A stretch of 64,000 nucleotides of DNA from Orthonyx spaldingii (lineage: Eukaryota > Chordata > Aves > Passeriformes > Orthonychidae), in the NCBI GenBank assembly GCA_013397795.1, contig VZTJ01002643.1, positions 635,561-699,560 of the forward strand, given 5' to 3'. The notes under the pieces were generated by a model, which was not told the DNA's origin, did no database searches, and saw only the letters and a program-made list of their open reading frames with translations. Of the stretch, positions 12,436-24,700 are shown piece by piece. A program made the position numbers and the translations under genes. The stretch's first letter is position 1. Each line of letters opens with the position of its first letter.

Positions 12436-14951
12436 AAACCAGATATCAGGGTATTTTTATCCATGGATCCAGGGCATTGGAAGCTGTTACATCAACTCCT
12501 GGACACACCTGATATAATTCCAGCTCCTGTGACTTATGTCCTGATGAGGAGGTTTGGATTTTTGAATATTTCCTCTCTTATACAGCAGATCCTTCCAGCT
12601 GTTCCCATGCTGACAAAGAGAACCATGGATCTGGAGGGCCTCCTCTTGATCAGATTTTTTGCTCTCCTCCATCCCTGTGGTACTTTCAAGACTCAGTTAA
12701 TGGCAAATAATGTTTTTAACAGATACTTTTAGGACACCGTGCTTGAATGTCACTTTTATTTGCCTTTCCTGCACCGGCTACTCCATGCAAATTTTATCCA
12801 TTTTTAAAAAGAGCTGGAATATTTCAGTATCAGCTGCTTTCTGGGCTGACCCTGAGTGTAGGGTTTACATCAGGGGGAGGAAATGGGGCTCTACATCCGC
12901 CTGAAAGGTCTCCTGAGATTATTAAAAGGGACCCACTGGTCAGGGAGCATTTCTAAATCTCTTATTCCATAATTATTATAATGTGCATAATGCCTCATAT
13001 GCATTAAACATTCAACTGACATGACTCTGAACGTGAGAGCAACCATATCATAAGGGAAAAGAACCCCTTATTTTACTTAATAGAATTTAAAATATTAATA
13101 AGGTAAGTAATATACAGAGTGTGTGTTTAAGTGTACACTTAGCCCTGCACTTCTGAATTATACATGTATATATAGCACATACCAAATGTGTATTTAAACA
13201 CCTAAACTTCCCACATGGGCTAACATGAAGTGCATTGCGTTGGATTAATTTTTAATTTTAGTTACAAATAGTCATAATTCAAAAATTCATATTTTGGTAT
13301 ATTTGTTTTGGTAACAGCAGCGAAAACACCACCAAGCTTGACTTAATCCTTGGCATTACATGAGATCACTGGAAATACCAAATGTAAAGAGGAACTTCCA
13401 AACTCCTCATCATTTATCAAAGAGTTCCCTGTTTAGCTGAAGAAAAACCCAAAAGTTCCTCAGCTGAGAGTACAAAAATCACAAACGTGATTTTTTTTTA
13501 TACAAAGGGAAGGGGAGGAAGGAAGGAAGGATCCCCAAAGGTGCCAAGCCTTCTCTTTTCCCAGCCCACCACGCTCCAGCCGTGCTGCCAGATGTTGCCA
13601 TCCAGCTGCTCCTTCCAGCTCCAAGGAAAACTCCAATTATCTGTGTGTGTGTGGCAGCTTCATTAAAATAAGCACAGCCGAGTGTGACATGTTTTTATCT
13701 TTTCCAGGAGTGGAATTGCAATTCCAGGGCAGTCAGTGTCTCTTTAGTGCAGCAATATCTGCTCCTGTTCTACACAGCTGTGCTCCACCCCATCCAGGTT
13801 ATTCCCAGGAGGAGTCTTCCAGTGCAGGCATCATTTGGGAACCCCTTGGAATGACACTGATGGCAAATGGGAGCTGATTTCCCATCATTTCCTCTCCACA
13901 CCAATGGGTGGTTTCCCTCTGAGCTGCCATAAGTGGGCACTTCCCCTCAGCTGCTGTCAAACTGCAAGAGCTCCAACCACATTCCAATAGTTTCAAAAAA
14001 TAAAGTCCAAAAAAAAAAGATTTGGAATGCAGAACTTTATGGCTTTCAGGGAAGATGTTGTGCCTCCAGTAGGGATATTCTGGGGGGATGTGCAGCAGGA
14101 TTGTGTCAAACCCCTGGCTGTTGTTATTTTACAAGTTAAGTGCTGAAAAGTCGAGCCACGAGGAGAGTGAGAGTTGAAATATCCCATCTCAGCATGAGCA
14201 GGAGGTTTAATTCTGTTGGAAACTTCCCCACTGCTCAGGATGATGGATTTTCATGGGATTTCCTGTAATGGGACAGGTCTGGGCTGGATCCAGAGTGGCT
14301 GAGGGGAGGTAGGATGGGAGAGGCTCTGCAGGAAGCAACCCCAGGGGTGGCTGAATGAGTTTGGAGCTGGGATTTCTCAGCCTGGGTGAGTTCCTCAGGA
14401 ATTTTTATCCTGGGAACTCAGAACCTTCCCCTGGGGCTGAAACACGGGATTCATTGAGGTGCTGAGTCTCTCAAAGCTGAAAAACAGACAAGAATGAGGT
14501 TCCCCAAATGAATAAATAAGAAAAAAATCTTTTTTTGAAACCTCTCAAAGCTGAGAAAAGAAAACCCAGAAATAAGGTTCCCCAGATAAATAGGGAAAAT
14601 AAATGGCTGTCCCTAATCTTTTCAGTGTCAGATGAGCGGGTGCAAAGTGTAGGGCATAAAGTGAAAGCTCAGTGCCCCCCTCGCCCCTCTCTGCAGCAAT
14701 GGGATGCATCCTCACATCTGCTTGCAGCTGGAGAAACAGGGAAGTTTTGTTAAAGTATTAAAATTACACCTAAATGATCACTTTGTCAATTTCACAGTGA
14801 AACTTCAATAAATTCACTGCTGTAATTGCATTAATCCACCCGTGAGATGTTGGCTGTTGAGTTTTTTACCCCAAAATTTTAAAGCAAAGAACAATCCTTT
14901 AAATAAATGTAAAGCACCATCACTAGGGATTGCCACTACTTCCAACAGCAG
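12436..14951. other. Intergenic DNA downstream of SI
   Basis: No exon-like segment with paired splice sites and a recognisable protein was seen. A short (GGAA)n run lies at 13513-13530. The longest open frames overlap the CR1 at 12305-12435 and are incidental. Confidence 0.5.
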
Positions 14952-14957
14952 TTTATT
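14952..14957 (-). promoter_or_regulatory. SI: Candidate poly(A) signal AATAAA for SI
   Basis: The first canonical hexamer downstream of the SI stop codon on the coding strand, about 780 nt past the TAA. The closer ATTAAA at 15138-15143 is the alternative. Confidence 0.35.
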
Positions 14958-15732
14958 TTCATGAAATTTAATTGTAAATATGTTTTCCAAGTCTCTTTAG
15001 TTCATATGCTGCACTCTTGGGATAAAAAGAGGCTTTAACATGAATTATTGTTATGGTAAAAGCACAACAATAACATTTCCTTCAGTGAAATAAACAAACT
15101 GATACCAACACTCATTAATTAACCTTAAAACTTCAGGTTTAATTTTACAACTTCAGGTCAAAACACAGGAAACACAAATATCTGGCTGAAGTCATACAAA
15201 CCCCCTCAACTTCAAATTATTTTTTCAAGTATCTGAGTATTTTGTAGATCAAAAACTTGAAACATTATTTCATGCTAAAATCAGGCATCTGAAAACATTT
15301 GACTTTACTTTATCTGGCCTTAAATTCTTCTCCATATGGGTGTAATTACAATTAAGATGGAAGTTAAATATAGGCAAAATTATGGCTTCAAATCCACTCA
15401 GGTAATATCAGCTGCATCTTTTTTACAAAATTTGTTAGATATGAAGTCAGACAGGAATTCTACTCTGAGAAAACACAGAGTTTTCCCTTCAGGTCTCAGC
15501 TTTGAAAGATGAAGTTATCCTAAAGTGCCATAGTGTTTAAAATATGGATTTTGCTCCCCAGGGAGACCTTGTGGTCGGCCTTCAGCACTGCTGGCACGTG
15601 ACTGCTGTGAACACAAAATACCCAGGCATGAACTGACTGTACTGGTGTGGGTTTAAGGTAAAAATTGAAAAATTAAAAGAAGTTTTAAAAGTCTTAGAAA
15701 ATCCAGTGGCGTGGCTGATGGTATTTGACATT
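14952..15732 (-). other. SI: Probable 3' UTR of SI
   Basis: This stretch follows the TAA at 15733 and has no coding exon. The first AATAAA on the minus strand after the stop is at 14952-14957; an ATTAAA variant lies nearer, at 15138-15143. Either would give a 3' UTR of about 0.6-0.8 kb. Which site is used, if either, cannot be told from the sequence. Confidence 0.4.
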
Positions 15733-15795
15733 TTAGCTCCAGTGCAGGGTGTAGTTCTGGCCCAGGGACAGGCGGATCTCGGAGATTGTCAGGGT
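15733..15795 (-). CDS. SI: SI coding exon 47: C-terminus and stop codon
   Basis: Residues 1789-1808 plus TAA (15733-15735). It encodes IRLSLGQNYTLHWS, comparable to the human SI end (...EINWS) and to the close of the first half in coding exon 24. The acceptor TTTATTCACAG sets its boundary. Confidence 0.93.
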   Translation of the reverse strand, partial: TLTISEIRLSLGQNYTLHWS

Positions 15796-18700
15796 CTGTG
15801 AATAAAACACACAAAATGTGCATTTAGTAACCCAGCCCTGAACATCCACAGTGCTTTCTGTGTTCCAGGGAGATACTGGCTTCTCATTTGAAACTGCAGG
15901 AATTTGTTCCTCTTTTTTAACATTTGTGTTTTTGTATCACTACAAACACAGTTTAACCAGCACAGATTTGGGAGTCTGACCGTGACTCTCTGATCCCTTC
16001 CGTTATCCACAGACTCTTTTAGAACTGAGGTTCCTTTTAGTTTTAAAATAAAGGATTTTTTAAAAGGCACCAAAACTTGGAGTACGCTGTAATTCAGCAG
16101 TGCACATGGATTATTTTCCCATCAAAAAGTCAACAAAAGAACAAAACATTTCATTTCCATTCTCTTTTATATTTTTAACTCTTTGGCTTTTTTTTTTTTT
16201 TTGGTATGTATAAAACTTCCAGAGTTCTCGCTTTCCACTGAAAGTGAGGAAAAACTAAAATATAACAGAATTCCGAATTCCAAAGGAAGGGTAGGAAAAT
16301 CCCAGTAACAAGAGTCTGAGAACTCTCATTGTTTGGGGAGACAGGAGAGGGTGATTTCCTGGAAAGGCACAACCCACAGAGACGGAAATCCCGGTGCTCT
16401 GAATTTGGTTGAAAGTTTCCCAATAACCTCAGGAAAAGTGGGATTTGCCTTGCAGGTGTAGGAACCGAGTGCTGCAGTGCCCAGAGCCAAAATGGGACAC
16501 GACAGAGCAAGAAATGGAGGGAGGCAAACAGGGCTGGGACAGGGAAATGTTGTCAGACAAGAACAGCAGCAATGGGGTTGTGTAGAGACCAGGAGAACGC
16601 TCAGAGATGCTTCTCCTCCTGTCACATCTCCCACGCTGCAGCTGTTAGGGAACAAAATCCACTTTTCCAGGAGTGGTTTGGGTTCCTCAGCAGGGATTTC
16701 TGTGCTTAAAAGCTCTACCATGCATAAAATTAAATTGTGTTAAAGAATCATCACCTGATGGCAGCCTGTGCATCTTTCTGAAATGTGGTATATTTTAAAT
16801 ATGCTAAATATATAAATATTTTAAATATGCTAAATATATAAATATTTTAAATATGCTAAGTACATAAATATTTAAAATATGGTATTACAGCTGAATCTCC
16901 ACAGGTTTAAGAGCACAAATGCAAGTGTGAAACCTTTTTATCCCTGCAAGCAGCATCTCACCTTCTTGGTGCTGCTGTAGGTCACTGTGGGGGACGATGG
17001 CATTAGGTCCCCGTTCTGTGTCACCGTCACCTGAGAGACCCTGGTGGGCATCCCCAGGACTCTGATGTCAGTAAACACCAGGTGGTTTGGATCTGTGTAA
17101 TTCTGATGCACGACTCTGATGTCCAAAGCAGTCTGGAAGGAAGAGGCAAAAACAAACATTGGAGGTTGTGATTAGACTGGTACAAATCCAGAGCAGCTGT
17201 GGCTGCCCCTGGATCCCTGGAAGTGTCCAAGACCAGGTTGGACATTGGGCCTTGGAGCAGCCTGGGATGGTGGAAGGTGTCCCTGGCATGGCATGAAATC
17301 AGATGGTTTTAATGTCCCTCCCAACCCAAATCATTCTATAATTCTCTGAAGCCCACTTGAGCTTTTCATTTGCTGTCGTCACTCCAGGGTTGCTTTTTTT
17401 TTTTTCCCTAATACCCATGTGTTGCTATTTATTTTTCAAATGCTGAAGGCTTTTCTTGACTTTGTTAACCTGGGCCAGCTCCTGGGCTCTGCTGTGTCTT
17501 TAATTGCCACTCAGCTGATTGGTGTGAGGAGTGACCAACAGAATTTCTCCACTCCTGGCAGGGCAGCAAGGGCTGCAGGACAAACCCTCCTTCCCTGCCC
17601 CATCTCACCTTCTCTGAGAGCTGCTCCAGGCCCTGCTCTTTCACTTTTTTGCCTCCCCATCACCTCCCTCAGCACTCTCAGGTCCCCTCTCACTCCGTTA
17701 CTGTGATTTTTAAGTAGATTATGGAGTTTTTAGGATGTACCCCGATCCCACACATATAATTTCACATATTTAGTGCTCAGAGGGTGAGTATTTTTCATCG
17801 TTGATTGATTCAAGACCTCTTTAATTAGACTTTTCCTTACCAAGTTTTTGTGAGAGCAGAGAAAGGTGCATTTATTTTATAATCTCCTTACAACTGCAAA
17901 TACTGAGTGTTAGCAAAACAAACTCTCTTCCTTAGCAATTAACACCCTTTTATTTGACAAAGACAGAATTAAATGAGAAGAAAGAACAGTGTGGATAAAA
18001 TTAGAAGACACTGTGGCACACTGGAAAATGGTGAAATAAGAAAGTGTGTTTTCTGCTACAATAGAAAGAGCTTTTCTTTTAAACTAAAAGTCCTTTTAAT
18101 TAGAGTGTAATTTATTTCCAGATATTCAGTGGTTATGGTAAGAAGTGAAATCTAACAATTGTACTTACACTTCAGAATCACTCCTAAATTCATTCTTAAC
18201 ACAGTTTAATCACATTTCTTGTAGCCTAATCAACTGTGAGCACAATTTAATGTAAGGTTGGGATACGTAGACATTAGGAAGACCCAAATTAAAATACTCA
18301 TAGTTAAAAATGCAATAAAACAGTCACCTAAAGTGACTATTAAATAAACATGAGCTAATGTGATTACCTGATTAGCAGTAAATGATGTTAGTAGGTACAC
18401 ACCATCTTCATATGCATCTGTTGTAAAGAAAGAATAAAAGAAATTAAAAGGAATAAAATGTCTTTGTTATCCACCTTATTTAACACATTATCAAAATTTC
18501 AGCTCAAGGACTGTGTCCATAGACAACTTACAAATAAAAGTTATGTATTTAGATGTAAATAAAAAAAAGTGTATTTCCAGATAAATGTTATTAGACATAA
18601 AATATTTTCATTGTATTTAAAGTTTAAACAAGGATAAAAGGAGAACATTTCACGGGTAAGATATAAAATCAGGCAAAGAAACAGCACTTGGAAGCTCAGG

Positions 18701-21700
18701 GGAGTTTAGATGAGGAGAAAAATGTTTCCATTTCTCACTGAGGAGTCATTTCCCACACCCTTGTCCATTCCCTGTCCAGTTACAGGTGACACCTGACCCT
18801 GACAGAGGCTGCTGCCCCTGATATGGCTGTTGTTGTTTTCCCAGCCTGTAACCCAGCTGTGTCTGCCCTCGGAGCAGTGCTGATGTCTGGGACTGAGGCT
18901 CCCTCCTGCCTTTGCACCCTCTCGAGAGCGGCGCGTGTGAGACGCTCCTCGTAATCCATGCAAATTCCATTTATCATCGGATTCCCCAAACGTGGCCGTG
19001 ATTTCTGGATTGCAGTGCTGACAGGGCGTGTGAAGCACCTCCAGCCCCACCAGCAACCTCCTGCAAACTGCCCCACATCACCGTGCCAAGCACATTTCCT
19101 GCCTTCCTCACGGGAATCTGGGCCCAGAATCTGTCACTGCAAGGGGGATGCGCTCTGGGTGGGGAGGATAAATGACACCTCAGCATCTCTTATCTGCAGT
19201 TTAAGTTCAGCCACGTTGAGGAAATCAGTGAAAGCTCTCACGTGATCTATGGTTATGGTTCCCATAGGTTTGAGGACAGATCTTTGTTATCTGCGTTGCC
19301 TCAGGCCCAGGGCACGGTTTCATTTACACAGCATATTAATTCTATAAATCACAGCGTTGCGTGGCTTAAATCAGGAAGAATCATGTTTCTGTAATGCTGA
19401 TCTGCAGGTTGAATTTCAGTGTTGCACTGAAGGTGGGTTCAGATCTGTCCCCCAGAAATGGGATGGCTTTGGCCCGAGTCCATCCCTTCCCTCTGCTCCT
19501 CCTCAGACACCCCACAGTTTGCTTCACCTCTCCCCAGTTCACATCCTTGGGTTTGGGTTTGTCTGCTTGAATTTGGGCTTTCCATATCTCCAAGGGTGGG
19601 GCCTCTCTGGGCAGCCTGTTGCAGTATCCAACCAATCCCACAGCAAAAATAAAAGGGAAAAATGAAGGGAAGAAGCCCCGGACGTACCAATGCGAACCCC
19701 ATCATCCCAGTAAAGGTGTCCTTGTGCAAACACAGCTTCATCCAGAGCCACCGTGAGTCCCATCGGGTTTTTCCGGCTGTGGAAAACACAATTTTCCCTC
19801 AATTTCCTCAGCTAATCACATTCCATATTTCCCAAAGGGTAAAATTTTTTAAGAAATGTTGCGTACCACCCAGCTGACCTCCCCTAGCCATCCTCCCATC
19901 CCATACTATTAAAGGAGATCATTAGGAAAATAATACCAACAAAAAAGACAAATTAAATTTAAAATTTTCAGTGAATCTTACCTGTAAAAAGTTGTATTAC
20001 TGGGGTTTTGCCAAGGCAGGATGTGCCCACCTCGGATATGCAGGTTGATATGATCCAAAGGAGCTGGTAAAATCTGGTATTGTCCCCTAAAGCCAGTGTC
20101 TACCTCCTATGTTAAAAAAAAAAAAAAANNNNNNNNNNNNNNNNNNNNNNNNNNNNNNNNNNNNNNNNNNNNNNNNNNNNNNNNNNNAAAAAAAAAAAAA
20201 AAAATTTTTACAGGGTTTTTCTTCAGAATGAAATGTTAATATTTCTCTAGACAGGTTAATTAGGAGTTGTTGCTGCAGGAGTAACTATTAATAAGAGAAA
20301 CCCTGGAATTTTGGCTCTGTAAAAGCCTGGCCTGACCATGGGTGATGGCAGCTGTACCAAAGGGGCCAAGCAGGTGAGACACAAACCTGTGATTAATGAA
20401 GGGAGTTTTGATCCTGCTCTTCCTGTTACCAAACCTTTTATTATTTTCTGGGAAAAATTATGCAGTTAAACCTGTTTTTCTTTTTTTATTAAAGCATTCC
20501 ACTACAAAAACCTTCAGTGTATCATTTGAGGGTTACAAAAGGTGAAAAGAACTCTAAATTAAAGTTATTACTTCACCTTTTCATTTACTGTAACTCTGGT
20601 GATATTATTATGCACTACTATAAAGGAATCGAGGATTTTTATAATTTTTTTAATCAACTGAGTAGATTTTATGTTTCTAAGAACTTATATTAAATGCAAA
20701 TTAGTCAGGAGAGTGTTCCCACCTCCCTGCCACCCTCAACACTGTGAAAAGGCAGCAAATATAAGCTAAAATATAAGTTTTAAAATACAATTTTTAGGAT
20801 GACTTACTGTGTAGAAATCATACCAGGTGGCATTGGGGAAATAAGCATTCACTGTTCGTTCATTCTGCAATTAAACACACAAATTTTAGGCACCCCAAAC
20901 CAAGAAACAAAGCTTAATCAAACTGACTTTAATAATAAGTGCTTAAAACCTCACCGGTCTCAGCACGGGGCTGATGAGCAGGGCAGGACCCCAGAGGAAC
21001 TGCTCGTCGATATCCCACGTATTTCTGTCCTCCACAAACCTGGCAGGACGAGACAGAGAGCTGAACTTTCCCAGAGAGTTCCTCCTTGAAGACACTTGTC
21101 AGTCATTGACCCTACTCTTTCTAGTATCTGTTTCCTCGTTATTGCTATTAATAATTCATAGATCAATTAATGGTTGCCAGGAATGCACAAAGATCCTGAT
21201 GTGGAACTCGTTAGAGAAAAGCAAGTTAGGACTTAGCTTTAGGGTTTTTTTTCATTTCTTTGTTTTTGCTTTTCAGTACATTGAGACAACAAAACTCTGA
21301 ATGTCTGTTGTGCTTGGCCAGTATTTTTAATAATAAGATCTTGGACAGAATGGGACAGATTTTCTAATTTGAGCCACTATTTCCTGAGTTTCTTTGAAAA
21401 AAGCAAATCACCACATGCAAAAAACTCAGTTTTTCCCAGCCAAGACTTGGGATTTTTTTAACTGAAGGGAAAAATGCTGTAACAAAGAGAGAGCTCTGTT
21501 GTTAGGGGGGTCACAACTAGAAAAGTTTTAATGGGAATTCCTGGTAAGCAGAGCAGGGAGTTGCACTTACTCATGGAGAAGGGGGCGGACCACGGTGCTG
21601 CCGTGGGCATGGGCATCGTGCATTAAGGTGTAGAGATAAGGTAACAGGGCGTATCTTATGGTCAGCACATGCCTGGAAATGTCCTCAAATGTGCTATTCC

Positions 21701-24700
21701 AGGCAACAGGATCTTGCCTCTGAAGGAGAAGAGAGTGTTGTTAGAGAGGCTGGATTGAAAGATTAAAAAAATCATCGTAGCAAAACAAACCAAGGAAGTT
21801 TCTCTTCTGAAGCAGGGCATTGTCATTTATTTATTTTTCAACTCAGGAGCAAGTGACAACAGCAGCTATCACTGCCAGCCCCAGGAGGGGAACTTGAAGA
21901 AGGAAAGCTGATAAAAACCCAGGGGAAACAGTAAAAATGTTTAATGCAAGGTGTCCCCAAGGTGTGACACGTCCCAGTGCACATCATCCATCAGCCCTCT
22001 TCTCCCAGACTCGCAGGGAGAGTCTGAGGCACCAATGAGTGATGTCAGGAGAGCTCCCAGTCTTCATTAAATGCATGGAACAATACCTGGGCAAATGGGG
22101 TAAGACTGGAAGTACCACGATAACCCTGAATCTGCATTTTGAAGGCTTTCCCAGGCTATGGGAGGTGTGTGCTGCGAGATAAAGCACCCGGCTTTGACAA
22201 GGAGACTTTCATCCATTCCCTATTTGCCATCTCAAGAACTCCACTCTGCTAGACCCAAAGCTTTCCCTGCAACAGAAGTGCTGTTTCCCGTTTTTTCATT
22301 TTCCCAGTTATCTGGTTTTACAGCTTTCTCCACTCCAGTCCTTAGCCTACATTTAGGCAATTATTTCCCTCTGCTTTCAACAGAAATACAATATCTGATG
22401 GTGGCAAATGTGCAAAGCACAGAAATTCCTGAGTCTCACTCCAGCATCTTATTCCACTGCCCCATTTTCTCATTTGTTGTATAATTATGGGCAATTAGGG
22501 CTGAGAGCACCAAGGTCAGTTCTGCTCCTTGAAGTGTGTTTGCCATAAAACCTCCATTTTAGCCCTGCTGTAGCTCATTGAAATCCCAATGGCACAGAGG
22601 GGAAAATATGCAGGAGTTTGATTCAGTGAAATTAAACTTAGAATGTCCTTCCTTCAAGTGTCCAAATCCCAGAGCAGCCCCTCTGTGGGCATAAAACCTC
22701 CCAGGTGATGGGGAGGCTTACAGCAGAACCAGCATAGAAATAACGACAATTTGTATTTGATAAAGAACCAAAAGTGTTCTTTGCTTCTCCATTTTACTTG
22801 GAATGTGGGGGTTTTTTGTGCCAGGCCTGTTGTGCGTTGTCCTGGCTGGTTTGGCCTGTGTGTTGCAAAGGTCCAGCTGCTAAGAACTATTAAAAAATTG
22901 CCACTCACCCTGGTTCCTTTTCCATTGTGATTCCTTGAAAATGGGTAAAATGCTCCCAGCTGCATCCAGCGAAGACACATCTCATACTCCGCGTCTTGGA
23001 AGAAGCCACAGATATCAGCTCCCGTCTGAAATTTTCAGAATAATCCAAATGGAAAACTGCATTATCATGTACAGAATCAGGGTAATTAAATATAAGTTCA
23101 TAACTCATTAGCTTACATAAGATATTCCAAAGAGACTGAACTCCAGCATGCCTGAAAGAGAATTAAATCCATGTTACTGGCTGGGTTTTTTTTTTACATT
23201 ATGGTTACATAGACAATGTTTATTATACTGCTGAAGGAGAAGAGAAAAAACCAAATACAAGCCCCACAATTTCTCTAACGTGTCGTGGTTTCCTACCACA
23301 GAAGGAGGTGGGATGTGGGTGGACAGGAGCAAAGAAAAAAATGAGTGGTGGGACACAGGGCATGGAGGGGTCAGGTCCCAAGGGAATTAAAGGAGTTCCC
23401 TGCAGTTGGTGCAGAAGGAAAGAAGAAAAAGTAAAATAGGAATTGGCCACAAATTCTGGTTGCTGAACCAGATTTTTCAGCTAAAGTTAGAGAAATACAA
23501 AAAGCAAGGAGGTAAAGGATAAGCAAAGCCAGGTTGGATAAAGCTTGGACCAACCTGGGCTATGGAAGGTGTCCCTGCCATGGAAAGGGATGAGCTTTAA
23601 GGTCCCTCCCAACCCAAACAATTCTGGATTCAGTGATCCCAGGAGTGCCAACCCTTCTCGTGGCACGTACCGACGATGGATTTGGCCAGCTGGTCCCAGG
23701 CTGCGGTGTTGTCCCCCAGCCAGTGCCCCGCCCACCTCCCGCTGCTGGGGTACGTGGAGCGGGTGATGACGATCCCGCGCTCCCCGGTGACGCTCTGCAG
23801 AGCCCTGCGTGGAAAACACACAGAGAAACAAGTCACAGGAGAAACATTGCACAAGGATTTGCCTCTGAAAAGAAATATCCGGGTTTATGTTATCATGGTG
23901 AAGGGCTGTGTTCTATACATCCAATCCATTTGTAGTTTTTATGGCAATTCAATATGATCCACAAAATCTCAGCAACTTGCAACTGCAAAGAGAACTGGCA
24001 GAAAAGGATTAAAAAAGAGTTTTCCAGCTCTGGCTCACTCCTGTGTGGGGAAATTGGAATGTAACAAAACTTTTCTAAGCACATTGTCTAAGGGCTTCAC
24101 AATGTTTTCCAGGTCGTATCGTTTCTTTCTTAAAGTACCTGAAAATTTGCAGCAACGGTTGAAAATAATTTAGCAAAAATCAAACCAAAAGGCTCACAAG
24201 AGTTAAAAGAGAAGTGCCAGGAATATTGGACCTCTCAATATAGGTTTAGTTGACTAAAAGGTACTGGAATAAAAAAAAAAGGAAGGATTTGTAGTCACTT
24301 CCGAATGATCCAGATGACGTGATGTCACTATGAATATTAGTCAGAAAATTGCCCTGATGAAATCCTGCTGCTCTCCAATGTGAGCTTCACCTTAATTGTC
24401 TAAACTGCTGCTTCAAGAAGGCACTATTTACCTATTTTTCTATAGGATTTGCAGCTTTAGTGACACCATAATTACAGCAAAGACACACAAGTCACTTAAA
24501 TTACCACAGCAATTAAACCAGACTAATGTGCCACAATTATTTCCTCCAAGACAAACATTAAGTTTTCTAGGATCCTTTATTCCTTTGCAACACACTGCCC
24601 GACATTTCCATTCTCTGCTTGCTTTGCCTGTGTCAACAATGCTTTGGAAGTGGCAGCTAAAATTTCAAAAGTGAAGACAGTGAATGTCACGTGTAGAGCT

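Noticed and set aside
12331..12732. Plus-strand open frame of 133 codons
   Set aside because: It starts inside a CR1 3' end and continues into unique intergenic sequence; no known protein and no splice signals.
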